Both the position numbers and the translations under genes were made by a program. The notes under the pieces were generated by a model. It was not told where the DNA came from, ran no database searches, and worked only from the letters and a program-made list of their open reading frames with translations. Source: Lumbricus terrestris (taxonomy: Eukaryota; Annelida; Clitellata; Crassiclitellata; Lumbricidae). Taken from it: a stretch of DNA of 64,000 nt. Below are positions 22,590 to 33,480 of this stretch, in pieces; positions within the stretch are counted from its first letter, which is position 1, and each line of letters opens with the position of its first letter. The stretch spans positions 88,478,987 to 88,542,986 of the forward strand of contig OX457036.1 in NCBI GenBank assembly GCA_949752735.1, given 5' to 3'.

Positions 22590-24400
22590 GTATTACAGAA
22601 AAATTTTGATTGTTATCCTTACTGTTGTTTCCTTCTTCCTGCTAATCTTCACCACTTTAGTCTTTTTAGTGTTTATTTTCATTCCATATTCTTGAGAAGT
22701 CCTTTCTAGACGGTCCATCATCTCTTGTAGTCTTTCCTGTGTGCCTGCCAGCATTGCTTGGTCGTCTGCAAACCGAAGTGCCTTTACCAGTGCTCCACCT
22801 ACTTTTATTCCCACATCCAAGTTTTCCAATGCCTCTCTTATCAGTTCTTCTATACACACCGTGTCTAAAAAATGTGCAAAATTGTTTTTGTCAGAACTTC
22901 GTCAAATTTCCACCAATCTTAATAACTTTTGGTAGGTAGACGGAAACATGGCCGACATTTTATGTTATATATATAAATTTTCCACCTCACCTGACTCATT
23001 TCGCCGCATTACCTTGTTAAACACAGATTACCAATTTATCATATAACGCTTAAATGTTATTACCTGCAAGAAACTTTCTGACAACTGAATTAGCGCGCAG
23101 TAAAGTAAAATGTGGTTTACTTAGCAGAGTTTTTTAATTGCTATGACGGATATGCTTAAAAGTGTTAGAGTTGGTGCACTAAATGTGCCCAGCATACACG
23201 GATCCAAGTGCTTAGACGGCGACGCAACTGGCCGCTAGCAGCATCAATGATCAACTGGGCAAAGCTCGCCCACTGGTCAAACTGGAGCGTTTTGAATTCG
23301 TCGACATTGGCTAAACCTCCTGCAGCACACTCTACATGTATATGCTATAGTCGACTGTGTTAAGATCCAGTGAATTCGGTGACCATAGTGTTGGAGGGAT
23401 GAAGTCGGGCGTCTCTCGCTCCAGGAAAGAGACAATGTCGCGCGCTCGATGTGCCGGGGCGCCATCCTGTGAAAGATAATAAACTCGCCCTGGGATATCC
23501 GGCGTAGGCCTATGTCTGACGGTATCTTCTGGGCAAGAAGGTTGTCGCGATAGTAGACCTATGCCCCAATTTTTCCCCATTCACTTCGGCACCCAGCTCG
23601 ATGCAATGGATTTCAGAGCAGCCAAGCTTCGAGACGCCGTTATATGAAAAATTGGTAATCTGTGTTTAACAAGGTAGTGCGGTGATATGAATCAGGCGAG
23701 GCGGAAAATTTATATATATAGCATAAAATTTCAGCCATTTTGCCTTCTACCTACCAAAAGTTATAAAGATTGGTGGAGATTGGACGAAGTTCTGACAAAA
23801 ACAATTTTGCACAGTTTTTTAAACACGGTGTATATATTAAATAACAGTGGTGACTGGTGACAGTGGACACTCTTGTCGCACTCCTCTCCCTATATCTCCA
23901 AGTTCCTAGTATTCCCCTTCTATTTTTATTCTGATTTTTGGCCATATACAGATTTCTCATGAGCCTTCTGTCTCCCCAGTCTATACCCAACCTTATCAGT
24001 GCTAGCATCAATTTCTTCCATTCTACTCTGTCAAATGCCTTCTCATAGTCTACAAAGCACACATATACTTCCTTATCGTGCTCCAGGCTTCTCTCTGCCA
24101 GTATTCTCAATGCTCCTGTGGCATCACTAGTACCTCTGTTCTTTCTAAATCCAAATTGGTCCTCCCCAGCTTGTGATCTGCTTCTACCTTGGCCTGTATT
24201 CTCCTTGTCATTATTCTCATCATGATCTTTGATGAATTTGTTAGCAGGCTGATAGTGCGGTATTCGATATTCCTCGCACAACGTTGCGTTGACCTTCTTT
24301 TTCAGTGGGATCATGATTGTCTGCAGGAAATCTTCTGGCCATATTTCTGTGCTGTATATGTCTTGACACAACTTTGCCAGTTCCGTCATTGTTTTTCTTG
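22590..24400 (-). mobile_element. RTE-like LINE reverse transcriptase, split by a mariner element
   Basis: Minus-strand reverse transcriptase. At 23830-24389: F-G-F-R-K-N-R-G-T-S-D-A motif (about 24150) and the first catalytic block V-D-Y-E-K-A-F-D-R-V-E-W (about 24025-24060). At 22593-22855: F-A-D-D-Q-A-M-L-A (about 22760-22785) and the following M-K-I-N-T-K-K-T-K-V. A mariner-like element (about 22855-23832) interrupts between them. The G-V-R-Q-G-C region just upstream is frameshifted. No endonuclease, so 5' truncated. It adjoins one unit of the 72-bp repeat at 24421. Confidence 0.88.
22855..23832 (-). mobile_element. Mariner-like element with about 190-bp inverted repeats
   Basis: Ends CACCGTGT...ACACGGTG next to TA dinucleotides. 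The inverted repeats continue about 190 bp inward with few mismatches (22857-23045 against 23640-23830), including GCAAAATTGTTTTTGTCAGA and ACACAGATTACCAATTT. The centre (about 23200-23580, minus strand) encodes the second half of a mariner-type transposase: Q-D-G-A-P-A-H-R-A, then L-W-S-P-N-S-L-D-L-N and a C-terminal R-R-R-L. The N-terminal half is absent and there are stops, so it is non-autonomous. A TAGGCCTA word sits in the transposase frame at 23505-23512. Confidence 0.88.
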
Positions 24401-24598
24401 TATATAATTGTTTGCACAGCCTTTTAATTTACTGTTAAAATTTCCGTTGCTGTATAGACCTAGTAACACTTGTCTCTCAATGTGACTTCAGAAGGGCAAT
24501 TGGAAGTTAGCCAATGAAAAACAGTTTTGTTTCACGAAATAGCAACTCTTTTATGCCGAGATGGTAGTAAATGGTATGGGAAATTCTATACCCTACTA

Positions 24599-25571
24599 CA
24601 GCGTTTCCCAAACTGGGTTCCGCGGAACCCAGGGGTTCCGCGGAGCGAGCACAAGGGTTCCGCGAGAAGTTGAGAAAAAAAGAATTTTTTCTGCAATACA
24701 ACATTTCAAGCAACTTTTGAAAATGCACTGGAAGTTTGAAACTAGCGTCAGTCATCTTTTGTGTTTTGTCCTCACCCGACCTTTCAGTGATTATTAGCAA
24801 TCCAATAATTAGCCTAGTATCATAGTATGTAGCTGGTGTAAGCTTAGACATCACTGCTGAACGTAACGTACATGCAGGTCAGAGCTTTAGGCCTTATAGT
24901 CTGAACAGAGACGCAGTCATCCTTGTCACCGTAAAACGCAAGCTTAAAAAGAATCGCCAAGTCTTATCTTGTAGTAGTAGCAACAAATAGTGAGTTTAAA
25001 ATTGTTTGTGTGAAAATTTGCCAAAATTGAGTGACTTTTACGTACGCTAGCCAGGGTTCTAACCTCTTTTATTTAATTTAGAAACTTGGAACGCGTTCCA
25101 AACTCACACAATTTTTAATGGTTCTCGAGGAAACCATCGTTCAAAAATTGCAAATAATTTTCACGACTGAAAGCGAACTTGGTTAAATGCTTCTTTCTCA
25201 TGAATTACGATAATAGGATACGAAACCACTCAATGAAGGTGAAAAGCAGCCAACTCTTCTAACGGTGACTACGAATTTCTAATTGACCTATCACGAATGA
25301 AGCAGAATTCCAATGAACCTTCACATTCTAACCTCATGTAGGATCCACAAATCGTGGTTTTGAAAACAGTGCAATTTAATCTTTAATGATATTGTAAGAA
25401 AAATAAACCTTCTGAAATTTGGTGTATTTAGGTATGTAGGCTTATCATTATTAGTAGCCTTTGCTTCCCGTCCGTTCAGCATGATTCAATGCGTTTAGTT
25501 GAGATTGGGGTTCCGCCCGAAAATATTAGGACGTGAAGGGTTCCGTGGCCCAAAAAGTTTGGGAAACGCTG
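24599..25571. mobile_element. Non-autonomous hAT element, 973 bp, with target duplication
   Basis: Left end CAGCGTTTCCCAAACTGGGT, right end complement CAGCGTTTCCCAAACTTTTT, followed on both sides by GGxxCCGCGGAACCC-type sequence. Perfect 8-bp direct repeats CCCTACTA at 24591-24598 and 25572-25579. No transposase coding seen. It is absent from the paralogous site in copy 1 (about 19455), so it arrived after the segmental duplication. Confidence 0.93.
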
Positions 25572-26909
25572 CCCTACTACATGCTTAAGGGTTCGATCAC
25601 GTAACTATAGCATGAAAACAAGCAGTTTCACATGTAAGCCTACTTATACGTGCGACGCGAGCACATGATATATGATCTTTCTTGTCATTTTTTCAATGTG
25701 ACTAATCTCACCGAAAAAGATCCTGCATATTTGGGACTGGCCATAGAGTGATTCAGAGCAATCAGACCCGCAGAATACGGGCGTTCGTGTATAAACCTGC
25801 TTCCCAGTGGGACGAGGAAACGTGGCAGTATTTTGACTGTTGGTATGAGGGTATGTCCGTTTCACCGCAAAGAGTGGCTGGTCATTCCAGATGTATGCGG
25901 TTCTACGGTACAAATTATAATTCCTCACACCGGTCCAGGTGGGTTCTGACGTCACACGAGAAGAATCTTCTGTCTATTTCCTCTTCTCGTTTTCTGTCTA
26001 ATTTTTCTCTCTGAATCTTTAAGATTTTTCAGGTTTCCTATTTAATCTGTCTGACTACGAATGCTAGATTATCATCAAATCACATTAAACAATGTAGGCC
26101 TACGTGTACAATTTGCACATTGCACGAACCCCTTGTGAATGAGCCTCGGCCCCTTGTATGAATTCTATATTCGTGGGATAACTCAGTAGCGCTTTACCAT
26201 TGGATTATCCCACTTTTCTTTATCGCTGGATTATAACTGTATTGCATATTGTAGTACAGTAGTGTAGACTGTAGAGTATATATAGGCCTAATATATCAGG
26301 GCTTTTTTAAAGGAATTTCTAGAACTGCACAACCCCTTCTTTCCTTTCCATCCTCCATGCCGGGAGAAAAATCGACCTTTTGGGTGTAAAATTTCTGACG
26401 ACCTTTTTTTTCTTTAGTCAAATTTAGGATGCTCAGAAATCAAGCATGAACGGTTGACAGACTAACTGAAATGGCAAAACACCGTTTGAGTTCCAGAAAT
26501 GTCGAAGAAGTATATCTGTGCAAGCAAGAGGACAAAGCGCTCCGTCTGGTAGGAGAACCGCTTCACCACAATGTTTATTGGTGGGCCCACGCGCACTCGT
26601 ACGGCCTACTACCGAATTATAATTCGTAGGTTAAAGATGGCACTCAGGCTACTAATGCAATATACTTTTTCTCTTTTCTGTCATTATCTTTTCCTTCCTT
26701 TCTTAAACTGGCGCCTCAAAACTTCAAAAGCATATTAAGAAGCAGCGGCATCCGAACAAGTCTTTTGCAGTCCAAACCACTAGGCCTACTGTGTTATAGT
26801 CTTGTGCGTGCACAAATTTGAAAAGATATCAATACAACACCAATAGTTATATTAAACTGTTGTCATCATCGACTTACACAATCATCTCTACAGACTCCTT
26901 GTAATGTAT

Positions 26910-29900
26910 CTAGAGAGGATCGCATTGACAGAGCGGATGCAATTTTTGCCCACAATCCGCAACATCCCATCTGTACTTATTCAAGGAAGTCATTTCTACA
27001 CACATTACATAACCAGCGAAGCAGATGGGTTGACCAGAAATCCAGTTGCTATATGTAAGGGGGAATTCTTGTCCGGGTCGTGGCTTCCAAACATAGGAGC
27101 AGGACCTGGTGCTTATGCTTTGACTTGTTTGAGCGCTAGTCCAAACACGTACTTCAGAGTTGACTTCACATTGACCAGGTGTGTCACCTGCAGCATTAAA
27201 AAATGCAATGTTTGTTGCACTATAATTTTGCTTGATCATTTATTGTAAATGAATTTCTAAATGGAGAAATTTACAGCCAATAAACTTACAGGGCAGAGCT
27301 TTTTACTGGATATCAAAACCGATTGTGATTGAGTGTTTGATTGATGATTGATTGATTGAGCGAGTGATTTAGCGAGTGAATGAGTGAGTGAGTAAGTGAG
27401 TGAGTGAGTGAGTGTGTGTGTGTGAGTGAGTGAGTGAGTGAGTGAGTGAGTGAGTGAATGAATGAGTGTGTGTACATGTATATGGGCATGTGTGTGTAAA
27501 TGTTGATAAAGTAACCAAACCTTGGATATTAGAATGATTAGACTGCGTGGAAGAGGGCCTGAATTGCCAAAATAATCAGACGTGGTAGATGTTCAATAAT
27601 TAACTGATGTACAATCATCCGAAGACAGAATTACCTATACCGAGATCTCTCCCTAGAAATTACTTCTCTGACAAGCTAGAGGACGAAGATGGAGACCTTC
27701 CGCTTTGAGACGGTAGCGAAGTCTTCCATCTCCATTGAGTTCCTATTGGAAGGTCTTCCTTTAATTGAACCACTGCACAGTCTAACACATGGCTGGGACT
27801 TCGAGGCCGCACAAACTGGTTCAATTCTCCGTTGCGATACCAGTAATTAATTATGCATAAGCTTAAAGAAACAGAGCGCTTTTAGGTCCACACTTATCTT
27901 TTCATACAATAACTAATTCAGCTGTCATATTATCGATTTATCTCATGCATAATGCCATTGTCGATTTGTCGTAACTCAGAACATGAAATAATGGATCTTA
28001 GAGATAATAGTATCATGCGTAGGCTACAGGACACTAGGACACGTACAAGTCGTACATGTAAGACATGTGCAGGCAGCAGTGCAGGCAGCAGATCATAATC
28101 ATTCCGCTAGTTCTACTAGTATTGATACTCACACGTAAGCTTAGAGGACAGGTAAGAAGTCACTGCATTTTGCTCATCAGTGCTGTAAACGACGACTAGG
28201 TAAGAGCCGCTGTAGTGAGCTTGACATTGTTGAATTGCTGTTACCCAATCAACCACATCAGTTAAAAGCACATAGCAGCGCCTGGCTTCGGGTTGAAACT
28301 GAAAGTCTGCTGGACAATCTAGGGAGCAGGAAATGTCATATGCAAATCGTTTATTAATTTGTTATCACGTGACACATAATTTAAATACTCATCATAACCT
28401 TATCAATCACAGAATTGTGACAAAATTATTATTCATGAATCCACTATGGATTACATCTGTCTGTTCTCTTGTTAGTGCTTCCAAAATTATTATTGTACAG
28501 ATGCCAATGCATTTTCAAGAAATTTCTTCAAATAAGCTTATCGTTCTTGTCCGTCACCTCTAGATTTTTAGTTATGAAGCTGTTCATGTTTTAGTAATTT
28601 CATTAATTTAATTATGCTGTAGTTAGTCATTGCCCTCATGGCAGCACGAGCAGAGGGGTTACAAGAAGCGTTAAACACGGTCACAGAGAAGAGCATGGAA
28701 ATGGGTATGAGAATAAATGAGCAAAAAACTGAATGCCAGTACCTTGGAAAAGGGAATACGAACTTTCAGATAGAGGTAAACGGTCACCTGGGACAAGCAG
28801 AGAATTTCGTGTATTTAGGGGGAAGCATGAGCACACAAAAAGACTCAACGGAGGATGTAGTGAGTAGAATAGGGCTGGCAAGAGGGATACTGCAGGCAAT
28901 GGGAAAGGTGTGGAGTTCAAGGGAAATAGGGAGAGCAACAAAAGTGGAGATGTACGAAACACTGGCGCAGAGCGTGTTGCTATAGGCTACAACGCAGAAA
29001 CATGGACGCTGAGAGAAGAGCAGAAACGAAGGCTGAGAGTCTTCGATATGACTTGCCTGCGGAAGATTGAAGGTGTCACACGGAAAGATAGAATAAGAAA
29101 CACAGTAATTTATGATAGATTGATAGATTGAACATCAAACAGGATATAGTTGACAAAGTGCGGAATAGAAGAATGCGATACTTTGGACATGTGTCAAGAA
29201 TGGGGAACGAAAGATATCCAAAGATAGCCCTCAACGGATATGTACATGGGAAAAGATCAAGAGGGAGACCAAAGAAAAGATGGATCGACACGATAAGAGA
29301 TGACTGCGAAGCAATAGGAATGACGATACAGGAGGCGACGCATGTGGCGCAGGATAGACAAAAGTGGAGAGCTACCATGGGAAAGCGGCTGACGCGTGCT
29401 GACGGCATCGCCTGACGGCCATAAGTAAGTAAGTAAGTAGTCATTTGTAACACGACACTGAAGTTCGACTCAGCTCGTTGAATAATTCAAATTAAATCAT
29501 TTTTGCAGGTTTCTTTCTGACACAAGGACTTACCAACCATCGACGATTATAATTTTATGAGCAGAAGAAGTTGTGTTAATGGCCCTGTCTATTTCTGTTA
29601 TGCTTGCGGTCAATTCAATACACACGATCAGCAAAAGATTCTTAAACAAAACTCAAAACTGCATGTAAGCATTACTTTGGCTGTCAAAGTCGGTAGCAAC
29701 GATAAGTCATGGACCCCTCATGTGTGCTGTAGGCCTACTAGGCTATATATTTGCTATTCAGGACTAACACAGTGGTTGAACGGCAAACGGGAAAATGTCT
29801 TTTGCTGTAGCCTACATATATGGTGTGGCGTGAACCAACGAATTCAGACTGTTATTTTTTATGACCACATTCGCGGATTCTCAAAGCAGAATAAAATTTT

Positions 29901-32600
29901 AAAAATCGTTTATCCTGATTGCCTAAGCGAGACGAAACCATTCCTGGTAGATAGACTGCAACATGAAGCATATGCCGTTAGTTGGCAGTCAGAAAGTCTT
30001 TCTTCCACCACTTCACATAAAACTTGGACTCGTAAAGAATTTCGTCAAGGCAATGGAAAACAAATGTGATGGTTTCAGCATCTCAGAAATAAGTTTGGTC
30101 TTCAGAAAAGAGAAGCAAAACTTAAAGAGGGTGGTTCAGAAATAGGCCTACGTCAACTTATGCGTGACAATGAGTTCACAAGTAGGCTAGATGTAAGCTT
30201 AAGCCGAATGAGTTAGCAGCCTGGAAAGCATTCGTGTTCGTTGTCAAGAACTTTCTTGGTATATATCAAAGAGCAGAAAATTATGCCGAGCTTGTAGAGA
30301 ATATGCTGATAGCATATGAGTTTATGGGTGCTAGAATGTCGCTGAAGATGCTCTTTCTACATTCTCATCTCGATTTCTTTCCACCCAATCTGGGCGATGT
30401 CAGTGATGAGCGTGGGGAAAGGTTCCATCAAAATATCAAGGTGATGGAAAGCAGATATCAGAGGAAGTTAAATCCCAGCATGATGGGAGACTACTGCTGG
30501 TTCTTGCAACGAGAGACAGATTTGTCTTACAAGAGCAAAATAAATGCCTGAAGCATTTCTGAATAATTTGTGTTGCTAATTAATTAGAAGTGGAGAATTG
30601 AAAAACATCGGTGTTCATAAACATGTATTTTATTATAATTAATTACCTATGTTTGTTTTAACAGTAGATACATTGATCAGAGACTCTGTTGACATTAATA
30701 CAAAGATAGATCAGTGACAGTTTTGTTTTTAAATGTCTATAATTGCAATTATAATTTTTAAAAGGTGTGCATTGCAAATGTAGGCCTATGCCAAAATTAA
30801 ATATTTCGGTTTTCTCCAAAACCTGACGTGCTACAAGGAAACATCAAAACACTGCATTCAGCAGGTCAAATTCTATAAGAAGCAACTGAAGTTTTTCCGG
30901 TAGCAAGAACAAAGTTATAGCCTAATTTGTTGGCCAGTGGAATAATAGAAGAGACCATTCCATGGTAAGTGATCTCGATGCGGACTGCATCGCTATTACA
31001 TTCATCCATTGAATCGAATGACTAGGCCTTTTTCGGTTTTCGCCAAAACCTGACGTGCTACAAGAAAAACAAGAGCATCACTGCATTCAGCAGGTCATAT
31101 TCTATAAGAAGCAACTGAAGTTTTCCCAGTAGCAAGAACAAAGTCAAAATTTATTGGCCAGTGGGATAATAGAAGAAACCATTCCAGGGTAAGTGACCAC
31201 GATGTGGACTGCACATCCATCCATTGAATCGGAGGATTGGGACTGCTAGTCTACGTCACGCGGCAGGTCAACTGGATCACCAATAAGCAAGGTCATTCCG
31301 AATAATTAAAATGACTGCCTTATCTGTCCGAACACATTGAACATAATTCTCTGTTGATTACTTTGATTAATCAGTTTCGGGTTTCATTGAAATACTTGCG
31401 ACAGAAAGTCGCCTATATATTTGGTCAGGGATCATTCTAAGTTTCTTAGAGTTGAATCGAAAATTTTAAGAATACATAGTATGTTATTCTGGACTGTTTT
31501 GTTGTGCACAGTACACTATGTTTCAATTGGCTATAAAACATAAAATCACCTGGTTCGTGACAGGATTCGAAACCTTTGATCTGCCAAGAAAAAGACAAAG
31601 TATCTCAACTCATAAAAATTACCAGAGGAAGAATATTGCCGCAGGCAAAATAATAACTTTTAGATACCTCAGCAACTTTTGCGTCTCAATTGATGCCAAC
31701 ATTCTATGCATAACTCAACAAAACAACAAATAATCGGATTCTAGTAACAGACGACGAGCAGTGTTTTGTTGTGTTTTTTTACAAGCAGTTGATTTTTTGG
31801 TAATCATATTGAAAAGAAATATATTTAAAAACAATTGAGAAACAGCGTCCTGTTCGCTTCTCGGAGTATTCACTCTTGCATGTACATGTATGTGACTCAA
31901 GGATTGGAACATTTTCAAGCCATTTATTCATCCATTTTCTGTCATTCGTCACAAAACTGATAGTTATTTTTGCCGTAACCCATCAACTAGCTATTGGGAT
32001 GGTCAGTTACTAGTTTGCATAAAAAACTTCATAATAATACGGTTTTGTACGAAATCTGCAAATAGAAGAGCTCTATGCTACTGAATTGCTTACTGTGTGT
32101 TTTATCGTTTATTTTCAATAATATAAGACAAAAATGTTATATGAAGTGTCTCTATTAAGGTCATTTTCACAAAATATTAAAAACAACATAAGTTCGTCTT
32201 AATGCAAGTCGATAAAGAGTAGAGACAAAACAAGTTTCAGGTGGTGCTCCTACCTGTGCATGATTGCATCTGGGCTGGACAGCACAGTTAGTAGGTATGT
32301 AGTGGAACAGTTCACATCTTCCAAGATCTTCTCTGTAGTTGTAGTTGGTGCAGTTGTCATCGCGAGTACATTGCATAGCACACTGTGCTGCAGAAGGGAT
32401 GCAATCAATGGAGTCACGGGACCATTGAGGCAGCTGGTCAAAACCAATTATCACGGTTGGTTCATCGATAGAACAGACAGCAGTTCCGTTCTTTAAAAGG
32501 GTGACCTTGAACGTCTTTGCTTCAGTGACGCATCTATCAGTAGCAAGAATTGCTGCGCACAAAATAACAAGATGATTATAATATAGAAGGGAGGAAACAT
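26910..32600 (-). CDS. PCL-D: PAN + C-type lectin paralogue, 4 exons, 5' end frameshifted
   Basis: Exons on the minus strand: 32254-32600 (PAN), 31550-31580 (linker), 28133-28318 (CTLD first half), 26910-27187 (CTLD second half, stop 26910-26912). Sites are GT-AG with the same phases as PCL-A. The PAN domain and CTLD are intact. The CTLD has G-Q-P-I instead of E-P-N and W-D-V-A-D-C instead of W-N-D, so calcium-dependent sugar binding is doubtful. Relative to PCL-A the first exon has 5 extra bases within the signal-peptide codons (near 32570), so the conserved ATG (32598-32600) is out of frame with the PAN domain. Either the gene is dead or an upstream exon is used; a CAG acceptor-like site lies near 32550. 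Introns hold a LINE (28624-29440), a degenerate transposon-like ORF and a tandem duplication. No Ig exon found. Confidence 0.65.
27350..27470. repeat. (GAGT)n microsatellite
   Basis: GAGT/GTGT array in the PCL-D intron next to the CTLD exon; counterpart of the breakpoint repeat at 21290-21373. Confidence 0.9.
28624..29440 (+). mobile_element. RTE-like LINE, 3' part, with (AAGT)n tail
   Basis: Begins abruptly just after the expected Y-A-D-D box (I-A-L-M-A-A at 28627-28645) and runs to the stop at 29413-29415. Motifs in order: M-R-I-N-E-Q-K-T-E, F-V-Y-L-G-G, E-T-W-T-L, R-R-M-R-Y-F-G-H-V, G-R-P-K-K-R-W-I-D-T. Tail TAAGTAAGTAAGTAAGTA at 29424-29440. The frame is broken at 28983-28989 by TAGGCTA where a plain TA would keep it open, and again near 29130. 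Antisense within a PCL-D intron; 5' truncated. Confidence 0.88.
29540..30551 (+). pseudogene. Degenerate ORF of a recurrent transposon-like protein family
   Basis: Pieces in order: a Cys-rich start (N-G-P-V-Y-F-C-Y-A-C-G then S-W-T-P-H-V-C-C, 29575-29731), W-L-N-G-K-R (about 29775-29792), V-F-L-P-P-L-H-I-K-L-G-L-V-K-N-F-V-K-A-M (about 29995-30057), and a C-terminal block F-L-H-S-H-L-D-F-F-P-P-N-L-G, D-E-R-G-E-R-F-H-Q, D-Y-C-W-F-L (30352-30510) with stop 30549-30551. I recall this combination from multi-copy uncharacterised proteins of arthropods and Hydra; their biochemical role is unknown to me. The middle of the protein is deleted. TA scars at 29730, 29739, 29808, 30143 and 30183 explain several breaks. 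Confidence 0.7.
30805..31245. repeat. Tandem duplication, about 227-bp unit
   Basis: Two copies starting TTCGGTTTTC at 30805 and 31032, each holding AAACCTGACGTGCTACAAG, TCTATAAGAAGCAACTGAAG and ATCCATTGAATCG. The first copy has a TAGCCTA word (about 30917) missing from the second. Lies in the PCL-D first intron region. Confidence 0.9.
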
Positions 32601-33480
32601 TGCCTTGCTGCGATTCCCAGCTACTGAGTCTATCGGCTTTTAAGCGGTCAATGACGACAGACGAGGTCGCAGTAAGCTTACATTAAATAAATGTGCAATA
32701 TGCAGCTACACCTCTCAGGACGACTCGACTAAATGTATTCGTCGTATAAGCAATAATTTATGCATGCCACCACACGTTGATCGTTACAAATAAGTCGCCA
32801 TAATATCATGTTCTCTTGTCTGCCGACTTCGATAAATCGATACCAGTGCTTCAACATGCTCTGACTGTCATTGAATTATTGCAAAACATAATTCTATTCT
32901 ATTCTATTCTATTTTGGGATTTATAAAGCGCCTCTCACAGTACAACCTAATCAGAGGCGCTCCCAGTGCGAAGAACTCCTGGAAAAAGAAAAGTCTTAAG
33001 ACAACGGGCAGAAAAAGTAAAGCCTCCAGATAAAATCTGGGAACGAATAATAGGAGGAACGCCATTCCACAGTAAAGGGCAGACAGAGGCAAAGGCGCGA
33101 TGTTGGGCTGTGGCAGTCCGAGATCGTGGTACAAGAAGATCGTGACGGTCTAAAGAGCGGAGAGGACGTCCAACGGTAGCAGAGAAAGGCTTCCTAATAA
33201 GATCACAAAGGTAGCGAGGCGCTTGACCCAAAAACATCTTATAGGTAAGAAAAAGAATTTTATATTGAATCCGGGCAGTCAAAAATGGCACTGATGAACG
33301 CACGAGAACAATGACCGGAAGTCATGAGATGCGACTACCATTGTTTGCATCAACTAAACGTACAGTTCAAAACCGGTAGCCTTTCGATATGAGCCTTGCC
33401 TCTAAGCGGAATTTTCGCATAAAATTTGCATTTCGATCAGAGGTTTGTCCGCTAGAAGCACGGTTCACCCATGGCTCAAC
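32601..33480 (-). promoter_or_regulatory. 5' flank of PCL-D, split by a LINE fragment
   Basis: Homologous to 8846-9470 upstream of PCL-A. Continuity breaks after GCAAAACATAAT (about 32892) and resumes at TGAACGCACGAGAACAATG (about 33293); the gap is filled by the LINE fragment. If promoter elements lie in the distal part they were moved about 400 bp away. Confidence 0.4.
32891..33303 (-). mobile_element. LINE 3' fragment (L2/CR1-like) in PCL-D promoter region
   Basis: Minus-strand coding of the LINE C-terminal region: P-R-Y-L-C-D-L-I, A-F-A-S-V-C-P-L-L-W-N-G-V-P, ending at a stop about 32947, then GAGGCGCTTTATAAAT and an AGAAT-repeat tail at 32891-32912. Severely 5' truncated. Empty site visible in PCL-A near 9160. 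Confidence 0.88.

Larger units (their letters stand above)
24421..27470. repeat. Segmental duplication, copy 2 (carries a hAT insertion)
   Basis: Partner of 19340-21373. Matches from one unit of the 72-bp repeat, through TTTTGTTTCACGAAATA, resuming after the hAT element at about 25582, and on to the GAGT array at 27350-27470. The region 25644-26014 repeats the indel-free open stretch noted in copy 1. Copy 2 lacks the TA scars found in copy 1 at 20587 and 20926. Confidence 0.9.
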
